A stretch of 64,000 bases of DNA from contig CANRAU010000010.1 in NCBI GenBank assembly GCA_947628665.1, positions 1 to 64,000 of the forward strand, read 5' to 3'. Shown here piece by piece: positions 7,235 to 17,395 of the stretch (the first letter of the stretch is position 1; every line of letters starts with the position of its first letter). The position numbers and the translations under genes are program-made. This stretch comes from an uncultured Clostridia bacterium. Its GTDB lineage: Bacteria > Bacillota > Clostridia > Oscillospirales > Acutalibacteraceae. Under the pieces are notes generated by a model. The model worked only from the letters and a program-made list of their open reading frames with translations, searched no databases and was not told the origin of the DNA.

Positions 7235-10200
7235 ATGTCGGCATTTCGAGAGCCGTTAAAAGGCTCGCCCGAATACAAAACGCTGTGCGCGGCCGTGCAA
7301 AATCGGCGACTGCCTGTCGGCGTTTTGGGACTTTCGGGGATTCATAAAGCACATTTGATCGATACGCTCTGCGGCAATTTAGGCCGTCGGGCGCTTGTCC
7401 TTATGCCCGATGAAGCATCGGCGACCAAGCTCACGCAGGACTTGCAAACCTTCGGTATGTCGGCGCTTCTGTACCCCGAGCGGGAATTCGTGTTCCATAC
7501 CGCGACCGAAAGCCGTTCGCATGAATACGAGCAGCGCCGCTTGAAAGCGCTCACGGGGCTGCTGGCCAACACGGCGCAGGCGGTGGTCTGCTCTGTGGGT
7601 GCGGCCATACAGCGTACCATCCCGCCCGAGGAGCTGCGGCGGCGCGCCGTCACCGTGCGCGTGGGGACGCAAACGCGCATCCAAACGATTACTGAGGTTT
7701 TGCTCGCCGGCGGCTATGCACGTTGCGATATGGTCGAGGGCGTGGGGCAGTTTTCCCTGCGCGGCGGCATTTTAGACCTGTTTTCGCCCGATGAAGACCG
7801 CCCCGTGCGCATCGAATTTTTTGGCGATACGGTCGAGACGATGTCGTATTTCGATTTGCAGAGCCAGCGGCGCAACGGAAAATTAGAGGAATTCACGCTG
7901 ATGCCCTCTACAGAAATTTTGTTTGCCGACGACGACACGCTCTGCGCGCGCATCGAAGCGCTGGCGGCATCTCTCAAAGGCAAACACGCCGCCAAACAGC
8001 GCGAAGCGCTTTACAGGGATGTGGATCGTATCAAAAGCGGCGTGCGGCTCAATTCCGTCGACAAATATCTGCCGTTGGCGTACGAGCAGGCCGCCACGGT
8101 GTTCGAGTATACGGATGCAGACACCCTTTTGATCGTCTGCGACAGCGTCAATGTCAAGGAGCGGGCGGCCAATGCCGCGAAGCTCCTGCAGGAGGAGATC
8201 AAATCCCTGCTCGAAGAAGGGACGCTGTGCAAGGGATTAGATAATTTCTGCCTATCGCAGGCGGAGCTATTCACGCAATACGAAAAAGGGCAGACGCTGT
8301 ATTTGGACAATTTCGCGCGCGGCAGCTTCGACACGCCCGTTCGGGAACTGGTGACCTTTACCGCCACACAGCAGCCCGGGTGGAATGGGCAGCTGCAAGT
8401 GCTTTGCGACGACGTCGCGCCGATTCTGCAAAAGGACGCGGCGGTCGTGGTCATGGGCGGCACGCCGAAGGCGGCGAAAACGCTTGCGGAGGATTTGGAG
8501 AACGAGGGGATTTCCGCGCTGTATTTTCCCGTGACCCCCGCCGAATTCCCAAAAGGGCGCGTCTCGGTCTTGGCAGGCACGCTGTCCTACGGCTTTTCGT
8601 ATCCGCATGAAAAATTTTACGTTTTTACGTATGGGTATGCCGCCGTGCGCGCAAAGCGCAAAGCGCAAAGCGGCTTTAAAAAGGGGCAGGGCTTTCATTC
8701 GCTTGACGAGTTGCACAAGGGCGATTACGTCGTGCACGCTTCCTATGGCATCGGCGTGTTTGACGGCATTCAAAAATTAGAGGTCGGCAAGATCACCAAG
8801 GATTATATGAAGATCCGCTATGCCAAAAGCGACGTGCTGTATGTCCCCGTGACGCAGTTGGATCTGGTCTCCAAATACATCGGCCCGCATGAGGACAGCG
8901 GCAAAACGGTTAAGCTCAACCGCATCGGCGGCAAGGATTGGGAAAAAACGCGTTCGCGCGTGCGCGCGGCGGTCAAGGATATGGCCGATCAGCTTATCGC
9001 CCTGTACGCCAAGCGGCAGTCGCTTGCGGGACACGCGTTTTCGCCCGACATCGATATGCAAAATGATTTTGAGCGGCGTTTCCCCTATGACGAAACGGCG
9101 GATCAGCTGCGTGCCATCAACGAGATCAAGGGCGATATGGAAAAGCCCTATCCGATGGATCGGCTGCTGTGCGGCGATGTGGGCTTCGGCAAGACCGAGG
9201 TCGCCTTGCGCGCGGCGTTCAAATGCGTGGCGGACGGCAAGCAGTGCGCCATTTTGGTGCCGACCACAATTTTGGCGCTCCAGCACTACCGCACGATCCT
9301 CAACCGCTTTGAGGGCTTTCCCGTCAATGTCGAAATGCTCTCGCGTTTTCGCACCGCGAAGCAGCAGGAGAAAATCTTAAAAGACCTGCGGCGCGGCAGT
9401 CTCGATTTGATCGTCGGCACGCATCGGCTTGTGTCCAAGGATGTGCAGTTTAAAGATTTGGGGCTGCTGATCGTCGATGAAGAGCAGCGCTTCGGCGTGG
9501 CACAAAAGGAAAAACTGAAAGAGCTGTTCCCGACGGTGGACGTCCTCACGCTGTCGGCGACGCCGATCCCGCGCACACTCAATATGGCGATGACGGGCAT
9601 CCGCGATATGTCCACCATCGAAGAAGCCCCGCAGGATCGGTATCCCGTGCAGACCTATGTGCTGGAATACGATATGGGCGTTCTTTTGGAAGCCATGGAA
9701 AAGGAACTGCGGCGCGGCGGGCAGGTGTATTTCCTGCACAACCGTGTGGAGACGATCGACAAACGCGCCGCCGAGATCGCCGCGCTGCTCCCCGAAGCGC
9801 GCGTCGCGGTCGCGCACGGCAAAATGGCCGAGGAGGAGCTGAGCGATATTTGGCGGCGGCTGCTCGAAGGCGAGATCGACATTCTCGTCTGCACCACGAT
9901 CATCGAAACGGGTGTGGACGTTCCCAACTGCAACACGCTCATCATTGAAAATGCGGATCACATGGGGCTTGCGCAGCTGCACCAGATTCGCGGCCGCGTG
10001 GGCAGAAGCGCGCGGCGGGCAAGCGCGTATTTCACGTTTACGCGCGGCAAGGAGCTTTCCGAGATCGCAAGCCGCCGGCTGTCCGCGATTCGGGAATATA
10101 CCGAATTCGGCTCGGGCTTTAAGATCGCCATGCGTGATTTGGAGATACGCGGCGCGGGCAACGTCCTCGGCGCGCAGCAGCACGGCCATATGGAAGCGGT

Positions 10201-10705
10201 CGGCTACGATATGTATTTGCAGTTGCTCGGCGAAGCGGTCAGCGAGGAAAAGGGCGAGCAAAACCCCATGCGGCAAAAGGAATGCCTGATCGATATGCAG
10301 ATCGACGCGCATATCCCCGAACACTATATTGACAGCATCCCCCAGCGTCTTGCGATCTATCGCCGCATTGCGGATATCCGAAATCGGGTGGATGCGCAGG
10401 ACGTGCGCGACGAACTGCGCGACCGATTCGGCGAAATTCCGCGCGCGGTCGAGGGCTTGATCGACATTTCTCTGCTGCGCAATTCCGCGGCCGCCAAGGG
10501 GATTTATGAGATCGGGCAAAAGGCGCAGAGCGTGTATTTGTATGTGCGAGAGATCGACACCTCCGCCGTACTCAGCCTCTCCGCCGCGCTACGCGGCAGG
10601 GTAGGCGTGGCGGATTACGGGAAAAAGCATATTTCGGTCAAAATCGCCGAAGACCAAATGCCGCTCGATACGCTCCGTGAGATATTCCAAGTGCTGGGCG
10701 AATAA
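7235..10705 (+). CDS. mfd: Transcription-repair coupling factor
   Basis: The 1156-residue length is normal for Mfd. The N-terminal third is UvrB-like and includes the GVGQFSLRGGILDLF element. An RNA-polymerase-interacting domain begins near residue 490 (HKGDYVVHASYGIGVF). The translocase has Walker A GDVGFGKTE (647-655), the DEEQ box (748-751) and SATPIPRT. The C-terminal TRCF domain follows. It displaces stalled RNA polymerase and recruits UvrA. The pth-mfd order is conserved in Firmicutes. The ATG is preceded by CAGGAGAC. Confidence 0.97.
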   Translation: MSAFREPLKGSPEYKTLCAAVQNRRLPVGVLGLSGIHKAHLIDTLCGNLGRRALVLMPDEASATKLTQDLQTFGMSALLYPEREFVFHTATESRSHEYEQRRLKALTGLLANTAQAVVCSVGAAIQRTIPPEELRRRAVTVRVGTQTRIQTITEVLLAGGYARCDMVEGVGQFSLRGGILDLFSPDEDRPVRIEFFGDTVETMSYFDLQSQRRNGKLEEFTLMPSTEILFADDDTLCARIEALAASLKGKHAAKQREALYRDVDRIKSGVRLNSVDKYLPLAYEQAATVFEYTDADTLLIVCDSVNVKERAANAAKLLQEEIKSLLEEGTLCKGLDNFCLSQAELFTQYEKGQTLYLDNFARGSFDTPVRELVTFTATQQPGWNGQLQVLCDDVAPILQKDAAVVVMGGTPKAAKTLAEDLENEGISALYFPVTPAEFPKGRVSVLAGTLSYGFSYPHEKFYVFTYGYAAVRAKRKAQSGFKKGQGFHSLDELHKGDYVVHASYGIGVFDGIQKLEVGKITKDYMKIRYAKSDVLYVPVTQLDLVSKYIGPHEDSGKTVKLNRIGGKDWEKTRSRVRAAVKDMADQLIALYAKRQSLAGHAFSPDIDMQNDFERRFPYDETADQLRAINEIKGDMEKPYPMDRLLCGDVGFGKTEVALRAAFKCVADGKQCAILVPTTILALQHYRTILNRFEGFPVNVEMLSRFRTAKQQEKILKDLRRGSLDLIVGTHRLVSKDVQFKDLGLLIVDEEQRFGVAQKEKLKELFPTVDVLTLSATPIPRTLNMAMTGIRDMSTIEEAPQDRYPVQTYVLEYDMGVLLEAMEKELRRGGQVYFLHNRVETIDKRAAEIAALLPEARVAVAHGKMAEEELSDIWRRLLEGEIDILVCTTIIETGVDVPNCNTLIIENADHMGLAQLHQIRGRVGRSARRASAYFTFTRGKELSEIASRRLSAIREYTEFGSGFKIAMRDLEIRGAGNVLGAQQHGHMEAVGYDMYLQLLGEAVSEEKGEQNPMRQKECLIDMQIDAHIPEHYIDSIPQRLAIYRRIADIRNRVDAQDVRDELRDRFGEIPRAVEGLIDISLLRNSAAAKGIYEIGQKAQSVYLYVREIDTSAVLSLSAALRGRVGVADYGKKHISVKIAEDQMPLDTLREIFQVLGE

Positions 10706-10760
10706 CAAAGTACCGAATTTTCACCACCTTTTTTCTCTCTCACTTCCCGAAAGCCACAAG

Positions 10761-11100
10761 AAAAGTTTTTCGCCCGCCTTTTTTCAAAAAGGCGGTGAGG
10801 TGTCGGAGCGAAGCTCTGACTCGCGTCCCGCAGGACGCGAAATCCCAAAGCGCCGCATTTGGAAGAGAGCGCCGTGCTTGCATAACGGTGTACTTTTCCC
10901 GCAGAAGCTCTGCGTGTGTTTTTCTTCGATGAGACTGTGGGTTACCGTAGAAAGTTGCGTAAGTAAGTTGCCCCCTCTGACGAGGGGGCTGTCGCCGTAG
11001 GCGACTGGGGGAGAGATTTTTAGTTTTTCTCTCCCTCCGTCACGGCTTACGCCGTGCCCAGCTACTCCACTACCTTTTGAAAAAGACGGACGAAAATTTT
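10761..11100. repeat. Hairpin-rich intergenic repeat with imperfect terminal inverted repeats
   Basis: This fills most of the gene-free stretch after mfd. The left end (10761-10795) contains CCGCCTTTTTTCAAAAAGG. The right end (11073-11100) is an imperfect reverse complement of it, giving MITE-like ends about 28-30 bp long. Inside are perfect or near-perfect hairpins: GTCGGAGC/GCTCTGAC, TCGCGTCC/GGACGCGA, GCCCCCTC/GAGGGGGC, GTCGCC/GGCGAC and CACGGC/GCCGTG. The left end matches a module in the repeats at 49005 and 58659. No protein is credible. It may also provide termination after mfd. Confidence 0.7.
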
Positions 11101-11140
11101 ATTGTTGTAACCATAATGACCACGGAAAGGGGAAACTTTT

Positions 11141-11731
11141 ATGGATAGTCAAAAATTATCTAAACAGTTTACGTTCTTAAAGGAAATCGACGCCATGAAA
11201 ACCATTCTGCGCCAGAATTGGGTCATCGGCAAATCGCATCGCGAGGACGACGCGGAGCATTCGTGGCACGCGGCGATGATGGCGATGACCTTTGCGGAGT
11301 ACGCCAAGCCCACGGTCCATACCGACCGCGCGATCAAAATGCTGCTGGTGCATGATCTGGTCGAAATTTATGCGGGGGATTCCCCTTGCTTTGATGCGGA
11401 CGTGGTCGCGACGCAGGCCGCGCGTGAAAAAGCTGCGGCGGAAAAGCTCTGTGCGCTGCTGCCCGACGAACAGGCCGACAGCTACCGTGCGCTGTGGGAG
11501 GAATTCGACGCCGCCGAGACCGACGACGCGCAGTATGCCGCCGCAATCGACCGTTTGCAGCCGCTGCTTTTAAATCTGTATACCGACGGCGCGTCCTGGC
11601 AAGGCCGTACTGTGACGCGCGAACAGGTTTTTCGCCGCAATGCGCTGACCAAGCAGGTCTTGCCCGCGCTTTGGCCTTTCGTGGAATACGCCGTGCAGGC
11701 CTGCTATGAAAAAGGACTGCTCGCGGAATAA
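11141..11731 (+). CDS. HD-domain phosphohydrolase (YfbR-like)
   Basis: The 196-residue protein has the HD-superfamily pattern: His40 in EDDAEHSWHAA and His71-Asp72 in LLVHDLVEIYAGD. Length and motif order fit the COG1896 family of 5'-deoxynucleotidases and related hydrolases, which act on nucleoside monophosphates with a divalent metal. It stands alone behind GAAAGGGGAAAC and upstream of the ribosomal operon leader. Substrate identity is not visible. Confidence 0.8.
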   Translation: MDSQKLSKQFTFLKEIDAMKTILRQNWVIGKSHREDDAEHSWHAAMMAMTFAEYAKPTVHTDRAIKMLLVHDLVEIYAGDSPCFDADVVATQAAREKAAAEKLCALLPDEQADSYRALWEEFDAAETDDAQYAAAIDRLQPLLLNLYTDGASWQGRTVTREQVFRRNALTKQVLPALWPFVEYAVQACYEKGLLAE

Positions 11732-11932
11732 CGTCCGCCGAATTTGCCGATGCCGATTGGGTTGCCTATACTTATTTATATATATAAATCATTTGTGCCG
11801 CAGACTTTCCGCCCGTCGGGACGGCTGGCGGCACAACATCTTGTGGGAAAAATCGCAGGAAAAACAATTTATTGGATCACGGTAGATCACGCCAAAATTT
11901 TCGGCTGTTTTTACGAATTTTTCTTAAAAAAG
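11732..11932. other. Intergenic region before the ribosomal leader
   Basis: No gene is supported. There is an AT-rich tract (11768-11790) and a long-armed hairpin, TTGTGCCGC (11793-11801) with GCGGCACAA (11828-11836). It could end the HD-hydrolase transcript, but no U-tract follows it. Confidence 0.5.
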
Positions 11933-11936
11933 TTGT

Positions 11937-11964
11937 TGCATTTTCATAAACACTGTGTTAGAAT
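11937..11964 (+). promoter_or_regulatory. Promoter of the S10 ribosomal operon
   Basis: TTGCAT (11937-11942; an alternative TTGTTG starts at 11933) lies 16 bp before TAGAAT (11959-11964). A TG dinucleotide at 11956-11957 makes an extended -10. The start near 11971 would give a leader of about 300 nt before rpsJ. Confidence 0.65.
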
Positions 11965-11974
11965 ACTAAGGCAC

Positions 11975-12272
11975 GCGTGGAAAAGGGTGAGCCATGCCCT
12001 TTTTTAGGCGATTGATATGCGATGATGCGGTAGGTGGCTGCACCTGGATGCAGGGAATTACCGCGGAGTATGTCCGATTACAAACCGGGCGACTTATACG
12101 GTGTTCATCTTGGCCGCGTACCCCAACTGCGCCGCCGGACACGGGAACACTCTGCGCTTTTTGCGCCGTCCGAAAGACGTTTTGTTTTTCGGTTTTTTCA
12201 TGCGGCGGGCTTGAACACCCGGCGCGGTTGCAAAAAACGCTTGCCCTTTAAGGAAAAAGGAGGCAAACAAAC
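11975..12272 (+). promoter_or_regulatory. Structured 5' leader of the S10 operon, candidate r-protein attenuator
   Basis: GCGGTA (12027-12032) pairs with TACCGC (12059-12064). The enclosed GGTG-GCTG-CACC and CTGCA..TGCAG segments offer competing hairpins. Further down, GCGC-T5-GCGC (12154-12166) and CGTC-CGAAA-GACG (12167-12179) run directly into a T-rich tract (12180-12199), like a terminator ahead of rpsJ. S10 operons are often autoregulated by L4 through attenuation, so such a device is expected here. The exact RNA class is not established from sequence alone. Confidence 0.55.
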
Positions 12273-12590
12273 ATGGCAGCAGCAAAAGGAAAGAAAATCA
12301 GAATCAGGCTCAAAGGGTATGACCATGACCTGGTCGACAGAGCGGCAGAGCGGATCGTAGAGACCGCCAAGCGCACGGGCGCGCAGGTTTCCGGCCCCGT
12401 TCCGCTGCCGACCGAAAAAGAAGTGGTCACCATTCTCCGCGCCGTCCATAAGTATAAGGACAGCCGCGAGCAGTTCGAGCAGAGAACGCACAAAAGGCTC
12501 ATCGACATCCTCAGACCTTCAAATAAGACCGTTGAAGCGCTGACCGGCCTTGAGCTTCCCGCAGGCGTGGACATCGAGATCAAGCTGTAA
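12273..12590 (+). CDS. rpsJ: 30S ribosomal protein S10
   Basis: The 105-residue protein contains [20 protein letters not shown] and ends with the PAGVDIEIK stretch typical of S10, which joins the 30S head and also serves as NusE in antitermination. It is the first gene of the ribosomal superoperon and follows AAAGGAGG with ideal spacing. Confidence 0.98.
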   Translation: MAAAKGKKIRIRLKGYDHDLVDRAAERIVETAKRTGAQVSGPVPLPTEKEVVTILRAVHKYKDSREQFEQRTHKRLIDILRPSNKTVEALTGLELPAGVDIEIKL

Positions 12591-12655
12591 TCTCGACGGC
12601 ACGCTTACAGGTCATGTTGGCGAGAGCCAACCAATAACCAAAGGAGGAATCAACA

Positions 12656-13288
12656 ATGCAAAAAGGTCTTATCGGTAAGAAAATCGGCATGACACAGCTG
12701 TTTGACGAAAGCGGCAAGGTCATTCCCGTAACCGTGGTGGAGGCAGGCCCCTGCGTGGTCGTCCAAAAGAAAACCGCGGAGAACGACGGCTACGAGGCCG
12801 TTCAGGTCGGCTTCGGCGATATTAAAGTCAGCCGCGTGAACAAGCCCCTCGCAGGCCACTTCAAGAAAGCGGACGTCGCGCCCAAAAAGGTGCTTCGCGA
12901 ATTCCGGCTGGCGGATACCTCCGCGCTGAACGTCGGCGACATCCTGAAGGCGGACGTGTTCGCCGTCGGCGACAGAGTGGACGTCGTCGGCACGAGCAAG
13001 GGCAAAGGCACGGCAGGCGCGATCAAGAGATGGAATTTCTCCCGCTTAAAGGAATCCCACGGTACGGGCCCCGTCGCAAGACACGCAGGTTCTCTGGGTG
13101 CGTGTTCCGATCCTTCGAGAGTCTATAAGGGCAAAAAGCTCGCGGGTCATCTCGGCGCGGAGCGTGTGACCGTTCAGAATCTTGACGTCGTCAAGGTAGA
13201 CACCGAAAACAATCTGATCGCCGTAAAGGGCGCGATTCCCGGCCCTAAGGGCGGCATCGTCGTCCTCGCGGACACGGTGAAGAAATAA
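12656..13288 (+). CDS. rplC: 50S ribosomal protein L3
   Basis: The 210-residue protein begins [16 protein letters not shown] and contains the [15 protein letters not shown] loop that reaches toward the peptidyl-transferase centre. It is an early assembly protein of the large subunit. It lies 65 bp after rpsJ behind AAAGGAGG. Confidence 0.98.
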   Translation: MQKGLIGKKIGMTQLFDESGKVIPVTVVEAGPCVVVQKKTAENDGYEAVQVGFGDIKVSRVNKPLAGHFKKADVAPKKVLREFRLADTSALNVGDILKADVFAVGDRVDVVGTSKGKGTAGAIKRWNFSRLKESHGTGPVARHAGSLGACSDPSRVYKGKKLAGHLGAERVTVQNLDVVKVDTENNLIAVKGAIPGPKGGIVVLADTVKK

Positions 13289-13305
13289 AGGAAGGGGTGT
13301 TTGAA

Positions 13306-13929
13306 ATGACGAAACTGGCAGTACTCGACAAAACAGGTAAACAGGTTTCCGACGTGGAGCTTTCCGACAGCATTTTCGCGATCGAGCCCAACGAATCGGC
13401 CATGCACCTGATGGTCGTCAATTATTTGGCAAATCAGCGTCAGGGCACGCAGTCGACCCTCACTCGTTCCGAGGTGTCCGGCGGCGGCAAAAAGCCCTGG
13501 AGACAAAAGGGCACAGGTCGTGCAAGACAAGGCTCGACTAGAGCGCCCCAGTGGACGCACGGCGGTATCGCGCTCGGCCCGAAGCCCCGCAGTTACCGTT
13601 TTGATGTCAACAAAAAGGTCAGAAGACTGGCTATGAAGTCCGCGCTTTCTTCCAAAGTCGCGGCGCAGGAAATGATCGTTCTCGACGATTTCGGCATGGA
13701 TGCGATCAAAACGAAGGAGATCGCGGGTGTGCTTTCCGCCATCAAAGCGGACAAAAAGACCCTGATCGTGCTTCCCGAAAAGAACGACGTGATTTATAAG
13801 AGCGCGCGCAACATCGAGGGGACTCTCGTCACGCTCGTCGGCACGCTGAATGTCTATGACATCCTCAACTGCAACACCATCGTGGTGCTCAAGGATGCCG
13901 TAGCCAAGATCGAGGAGGTCTATGCATAA
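13306..13929 (+). CDS. rplD: 50S ribosomal protein L4
   Basis: The 207-residue protein has the exit-tunnel loop [19 protein letters not shown] and the normal L4 length. In well-studied bacteria L4 also represses its own operon through the leader RNA. The ATG at 13306 is chosen because AAGGAAGGGG lies just upstream. The GTG at 13297 falls inside that site. Its stop overlaps the rplW start (TAATG). Confidence 0.97.
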   Translation: MTKLAVLDKTGKQVSDVELSDSIFAIEPNESAMHLMVVNYLANQRQGTQSTLTRSEVSGGGKKPWRQKGTGRARQGSTRAPQWTHGGIALGPKPRSYRFDVNKKVRRLAMKSALSSKVAAQEMIVLDDFGMDAIKTKEIAGVLSAIKADKKTLIVLPEKNDVIYKSARNIEGTLVTLVGTLNVYDILNCNTIVVLKDAVAKIEEVYA

Positions 13930-14222
13930 TGAAACTCGCACAAGATATTATCCTCCGTCCCGTGATCACAGAAGAAAGCATGATGGGTCAGGCTCTGAAG
14001 AAATATACCTTTAAGGTGGATAAGAAGGCCACCAAGCCCGAGATCAAGGCGGCTGTTGAAAAGCTGTTCGGCGTCAAGGTGCAGAAGGTCAACACCCTGA
14101 ACGTAAAAGGTCACCTCAGAAGATACGGCCGTTACGAGGGCTATACCTCGGATTGGAAAAAGGCCGTCGTCACGCTGACGGAGGACTCCAAGACCATCGA
14201 GTTCTTCGACGGGCTCATGTAA
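13929..14222 (+). CDS. rplW: 50S ribosomal protein L23
   Basis: The 97-residue protein has [11 protein letters not shown] at its start and the [13 protein letters not shown] segment of L23. L23 sits at the tunnel exit and docks trigger factor and SRP. The start overlaps the rplD stop by one base, indicating coupled translation. Confidence 0.97.
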   Translation: MKLAQDIILRPVITEESMMGQALKKYTFKVDKKATKPEIKAAVEKLFGVKVQKVNTLNVKGHLRRYGRYEGYTSDWKKAVVTLTEDSKTIEFFDGLM

Positions 14223-14286
14223 TTCCCGACGATAATGTATGGAGTCCGACATGCTCCGCTAAATCGTTTTAAGGAGAGTGAATCAA

Positions 14287-15117
14287 ATGTCGATCAAAGT
14301 CTACAAGCCGACGACCAACGCAAGACGCAATATGTCGGTTACAGATTATACCGAGCTTTCCAAGGTCGCGCCCGAAAGAAGCCTGCTCGCGCCCTTGAAC
14401 AAGAAAGCCGGCCGTAACAGCTACGGCAGAATCACCGTTCGCCACAGAGGCGGCGGCAACCGCAGAAAGTACCGTATCATCGATTTCAAGCGTGATAAGG
14501 TCGATATGCCCGCAACCGTGCTCACCCTGGAGTACGATCCCAACCGCTCGGCGCACATCGCGCTCGTGCAGTACACTGACGGCGAGAAGAGATACATTCT
14601 CGCACCCGCAGGCCTGAAGGTCGGCGACGTCATCGAAGCGGGCGCGGGCGTGGACATCCGCGTCGGCAACGCCCTGCCGCTTGCCAACATCCCGACCGGT
14701 ACGATGATCCACAACGTGGAAATGTATCCCGGTCGCGGCGGCCAGCTTGCCCGTGCGGCAGGCAACGCCGCACAGCTCATGGCAAAGGAAGGCGCATACG
14801 CGCTGTTGCGTCTGCCCTCCGGCGAGCTTCGCAACGTACCCGCACAGTGCATGGCGACCATCGGTACGGTCGGCAACGCCGACCACGAAAACGTCAAGCT
14901 CGGCAAAGCGGGTCGTACCCGTCATTTGGGCATACGTCCGACCGTCCGCGGTTCGGTCATGAACCCGAACGACCACCCGCACGGCGGCGGCGAAGGCAAA
15001 TCGCCTGTCGGTCGTCCCGGCCCCTGCACCCCATGGGGCAAGCCCGCGCTTGGATATAAGACCAGAGCCAAGAAGAGTTCCGATAAGTTGATCGTAAGAC
15101 GCCGTAACGGCAAATAA
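14287..15117 (+). CDS. rplB: 50S ribosomal protein L2
   Basis: The 276-residue protein shows [15 protein letters not shown] and the C-terminal [15 protein letters not shown] block containing the conserved peptidyl-transferase-region histidine. L2 is needed for subunit association and peptide-bond formation. The ATG at 14287 follows AAGGAGAGTG. The GTG at 14278 lies within that ribosome site. Confidence 0.98.
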   Translation: MSIKVYKPTTNARRNMSVTDYTELSKVAPERSLLAPLNKKAGRNSYGRITVRHRGGGNRRKYRIIDFKRDKVDMPATVLTLEYDPNRSAHIALVQYTDGEKRYILAPAGLKVGDVIEAGAGVDIRVGNALPLANIPTGTMIHNVEMYPGRGGQLARAAGNAAQLMAKEGAYALLRLPSGELRNVPAQCMATIGTVGNADHENVKLGKAGRTRHLGIRPTVRGSVMNPNDHPHGGGEGKSPVGRPGPCTPWGKPALGYKTRAKKSSDKLIVRRRNGK

Positions 15118-15134
15118 GTCGAAAGGAGTAGAGT

Positions 15135-15416
15135 ATGAGCAGAAGTATTAAAAAAGGACCTTACGTTGCACCGAAACTGCTCGCAAGGGTTCGCGAAATG
15201 AACAAGAACGGCGAAAAGATCGTTCTGAAAACCTGGAGCCGCAGCTCGACGATATTCCCGGACTTTGTCGGACACACCTTTGCCGTCCATGACGGACGCA
15301 AGCATGTGCCGGTATACGTTACGGAGGATATGGTAGGCCACAAGCTCGGCGAATTTGCGCCGACGCGCACGTTCAGAGGCCACGCCGGTTCCAAGACTTC
15401 CAACAACGGTAAATAA
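15135..15416 (+). CDS. rpsS: 30S ribosomal protein S19
   Basis: The 93-residue protein contains [15 protein letters not shown] and the [14 protein letters not shown] tail. S19 pairs with S13 in the 30S head near the A-site finger. It is preceded by GAAAGGAGTAG. Confidence 0.98.
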   Translation: MSRSIKKGPYVAPKLLARVREMNKNGEKIVLKTWSRSSTIFPDFVGHTFAVHDGRKHVPVYVTEDMVGHKLGEFAPTRTFRGHAGSKTSNNGK

Positions 15417-15438
15417 GCGGCAAAGGAGTGTATAACGA

Positions 15439-15771
15439 ATGGAAGCAACTGCAAAAGTGACCCATGTGCGAATTGCGCCCCGCAAAGTGCAAATCGTTCT
15501 GGATCTCATCCGAAACAAGCCTTGCGACGAGGCTGCGGCGATCCTTAAGTACACGCCGAAGGCTGCGTGTGAACCGCTTGGAAAGCTGTTGAAATCCGCA
15601 ATGGCGAACGCCGAAATGAAGGATATGGATACAACGCGTCTGTATGTCGCCGAGTGCCGTGTCGACCAGGGCCCGACCTTAAAGCGCATCCGTCCGAGAG
15701 CGCAGGGCCGCGCCTACAGAATCAACAAGAAGACTTCGCACATTTCCCTTGTGCTCAAAGAAGCAGAATAA
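15439..15771 (+). CDS. rplV: 50S ribosomal protein L22
   Basis: The 110-residue protein has [16 protein letters not shown] and the loop [13 protein letters not shown], which lines the peptide exit tunnel. It is the standard gene between rpsS and rpsC. Confidence 0.98.
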   Translation: MEATAKVTHVRIAPRKVQIVLDLIRNKPCDEAAAILKYTPKAACEPLGKLLKSAMANAEMKDMDTTRLYVAECRVDQGPTLKRIRPRAQGRAYRINKKTSHISLVLKEAE

Positions 15772-15790
15772 GCGAGGAGGAGGTCATACT

Positions 15791-16462
15791 ATGGGACAGA
15801 AAGTAAATCCCACCGGTCTGCGTATCGGTGTTATTAAAAACTGGGATTCTCGTTGGTACGCCAACAAAAAGGATTTCGGCGACACGCTTGTCTCCGACAA
15901 CCAGCTCCGTAATTATCTCCTGAAGACCCTCGCTCCGGCGGGCGTCCCGAAGGTGGAAATCGAGAGAGACGCAAAGAGAGTCCGCATCAACATCCACTGC
16001 GCCAAGCCCGGCATGGTCATCGGCAAGGGCGGCTCGGAAATCGAAAAGCTCAAAGAGACCTGCAAAAAGAAGCTCGGCGGCGAAAAGGATGTTTACATCA
16101 ATATCGTGGAGATCAAGCAGCCCGATTTGAACGCGCAGCTCGTTGCGGAGAACATCGCTTCGCAGCTTGAACGCAGAATTTCGTTCCGCCGCGCGCTCAA
16201 GCAGAGTATCGGCAGAACCATGCGTTTGGGCGCCAAGGGTATCAAGACGCAGGTCAGCGGCAGACTCGGCGGCGCGGAGATCGCGCGTTCCGAGCATTAC
16301 CATGAAGGCACGATTCCGCTGCAGACCATCCGTGCGGACATCGACTACGGCTTTGCGGAGGCAAAGACCACCTACGGCCGCATCGGCGTCAAGGTCTGGA
16401 TCTACAAAGGCGAAGTGCTGCATGACAACCGCAAGCCTCAGAAGGAAGGAGGCACAAAATAA
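15791..16462 (+). CDS. rpsC: 30S ribosomal protein S3
   Basis: The 223-residue protein begins [13 protein letters not shown] and has a KH domain with [15 protein letters not shown]3 binds 16S rRNA in the head and lines the mRNA entry channel. The start is set by GAGGAGGTC eight bases upstream. The stop overlaps the rplP start. Confidence 0.98.
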   Translation: MGQKVNPTGLRIGVIKNWDSRWYANKKDFGDTLVSDNQLRNYLLKTLAPAGVPKVEIERDAKRVRINIHCAKPGMVIGKGGSEIEKLKETCKKKLGGEKDVYINIVEIKQPDLNAQLVAENIASQLERRISFRRALKQSIGRTMRLGAKGIKTQVSGRLGGAEIARSEHYHEGTIPLQTIRADIDYGFAEAKTTYGRIGVKVWIYKGEVLHDNRKPQKEGGTK

Positions 16463-16896
16463 TGTTAATGCCTAAAAGAGTGAAATACCGCAGAGTCCAC
16501 AGAGGCCGCCTGACCGGCAAAGCCTCCAGAGGTACCAAGGTCACCTACGGCGACTACGGTCTTGTGTCTCTGGAACCCGCGTGGATCACATCCAATCAGA
16601 TCGAAGCCGCCCGTATCGCCATGACGCGTTACATCAAGCGCGGCGGTCAGGTCTGGATCAAGATTTTCCCCGATAAGCCCATCACCGAGAAGCCGGCGGA
16701 GACCCGCATGGGCTCCGGTAAAGGCTCGCCCGAATACTGGGTCGCCGTGGTCAAGCCCGGCAGAGTGATGTTTGAAATTGCAGGCGTACCCGAGGAGACC
16801 GCACGCGAGGCCATGCGTCTTGCCGCGAACAAGCTCCCGGTCAAATGCAAGTTCGTGACCAAAGCACAACAGGATGAGGAAGGTGAGCAAGCATGA
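16462..16896 (+). CDS. rplP: 50S ribosomal protein L16
   Basis: The 144-residue protein contains [12 protein letters not shown] and [19 protein letters not shown], the L16 hallmarks. It organises the A site of the large subunit. The ATG at 16462 has AAGGAGG nine bases ahead. An ATG two codons later is too far from that site. It overlaps both neighbours (TAATG and ATGA). Confidence 0.97.
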   Translation: MLMPKRVKYRRVHRGRLTGKASRGTKVTYGDYGLVSLEPAWITSNQIEAARIAMTRYIKRGGQVWIKIFPDKPITEKPAETRMGSGKGSPEYWVAVVKPGRVMFEIAGVPEETAREAMRLAANKLPVKCKFVTKAQQDEEGEQA

Positions 16897-17096
16897 AAGC
16901 AAGTGAGATCAAAAAACTTTCCCCCTCGGAGTTGGATGCTAAACTCCTGGAGCTGAAGGACGAACTTTTCAAGCTGCGCTTCCAGCAGGCCATCAACCAG
17001 CTCGACAACCCGATGCGCATCAGTGCCGTCAAGAAAGATATCGCCCGCGTCAAAACCGTCCAGCGCGATATCGAACTGCACGGCGCGCAGTCGTAA
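16893..17096 (+). CDS. rpmC: 50S ribosomal protein L29
   Basis: This 67-residue helical protein includes [20 protein letters not shown], the conserved L29 core near the tunnel exit. The ATG overlaps the rplP stop as ATGA. Confidence 0.96.
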   Translation: MKASEIKKLSPSELDAKLLELKDELFKLRFQQAINQLDNPMRISAVKKDIARVKTVQRDIELHGAQS

Positions 17097-17116
17097 GGAA
17101 AGGGAGGGTATCTTAG

Positions 17117-17374
17117 ATGAGCGAAAGAAACCTCAGAAAAACGCAGGTCGGTCTGGTGACCAGCGATAAAATGGACAAAACCGTTGTGGTCAGCATCAAG
17201 GACAGAGTGCAGCACCCGCTGTACAAGAAGATCGTCAACCGCACGGTGAAAATCAAAGCCCATGACGAAAACAACCAGTGCGGCGTAGGCGACAAGGTTC
17301 TCGTTATGGAAACCCGCCCTCTTTCCAAGGACAAGAGATGGCGCGTAGTCGAGATCATCGAGAAAGCGAAGTAA
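17117..17374 (+). CDS. rpsQ: 30S ribosomal protein S17
   Basis: The 85-residue OB-fold protein has [14 protein letters not shown] and [17 protein letters not shown], typical of S17. It is an early 16S rRNA binder. It is preceded by AAAGGGAGGG. Confidence 0.97.
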   Translation: MSERNLRKTQVGLVTSDKMDKTVVVSIKDRVQHPLYKKIVNRTVKIKAHDENNQCGVGDKVLVMETRPLSKDKRWRVVEIIEKAK

Positions 17375-17395
17375 TTTTCTAAGGAGGCTATTACT

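Noticed and set aside
10677-11000. Open frame running from the end of mfd into the repeat
   Set aside because: It overlaps mfd and then reads through hairpin arms. No ribosome site or coding-like pattern supports it.
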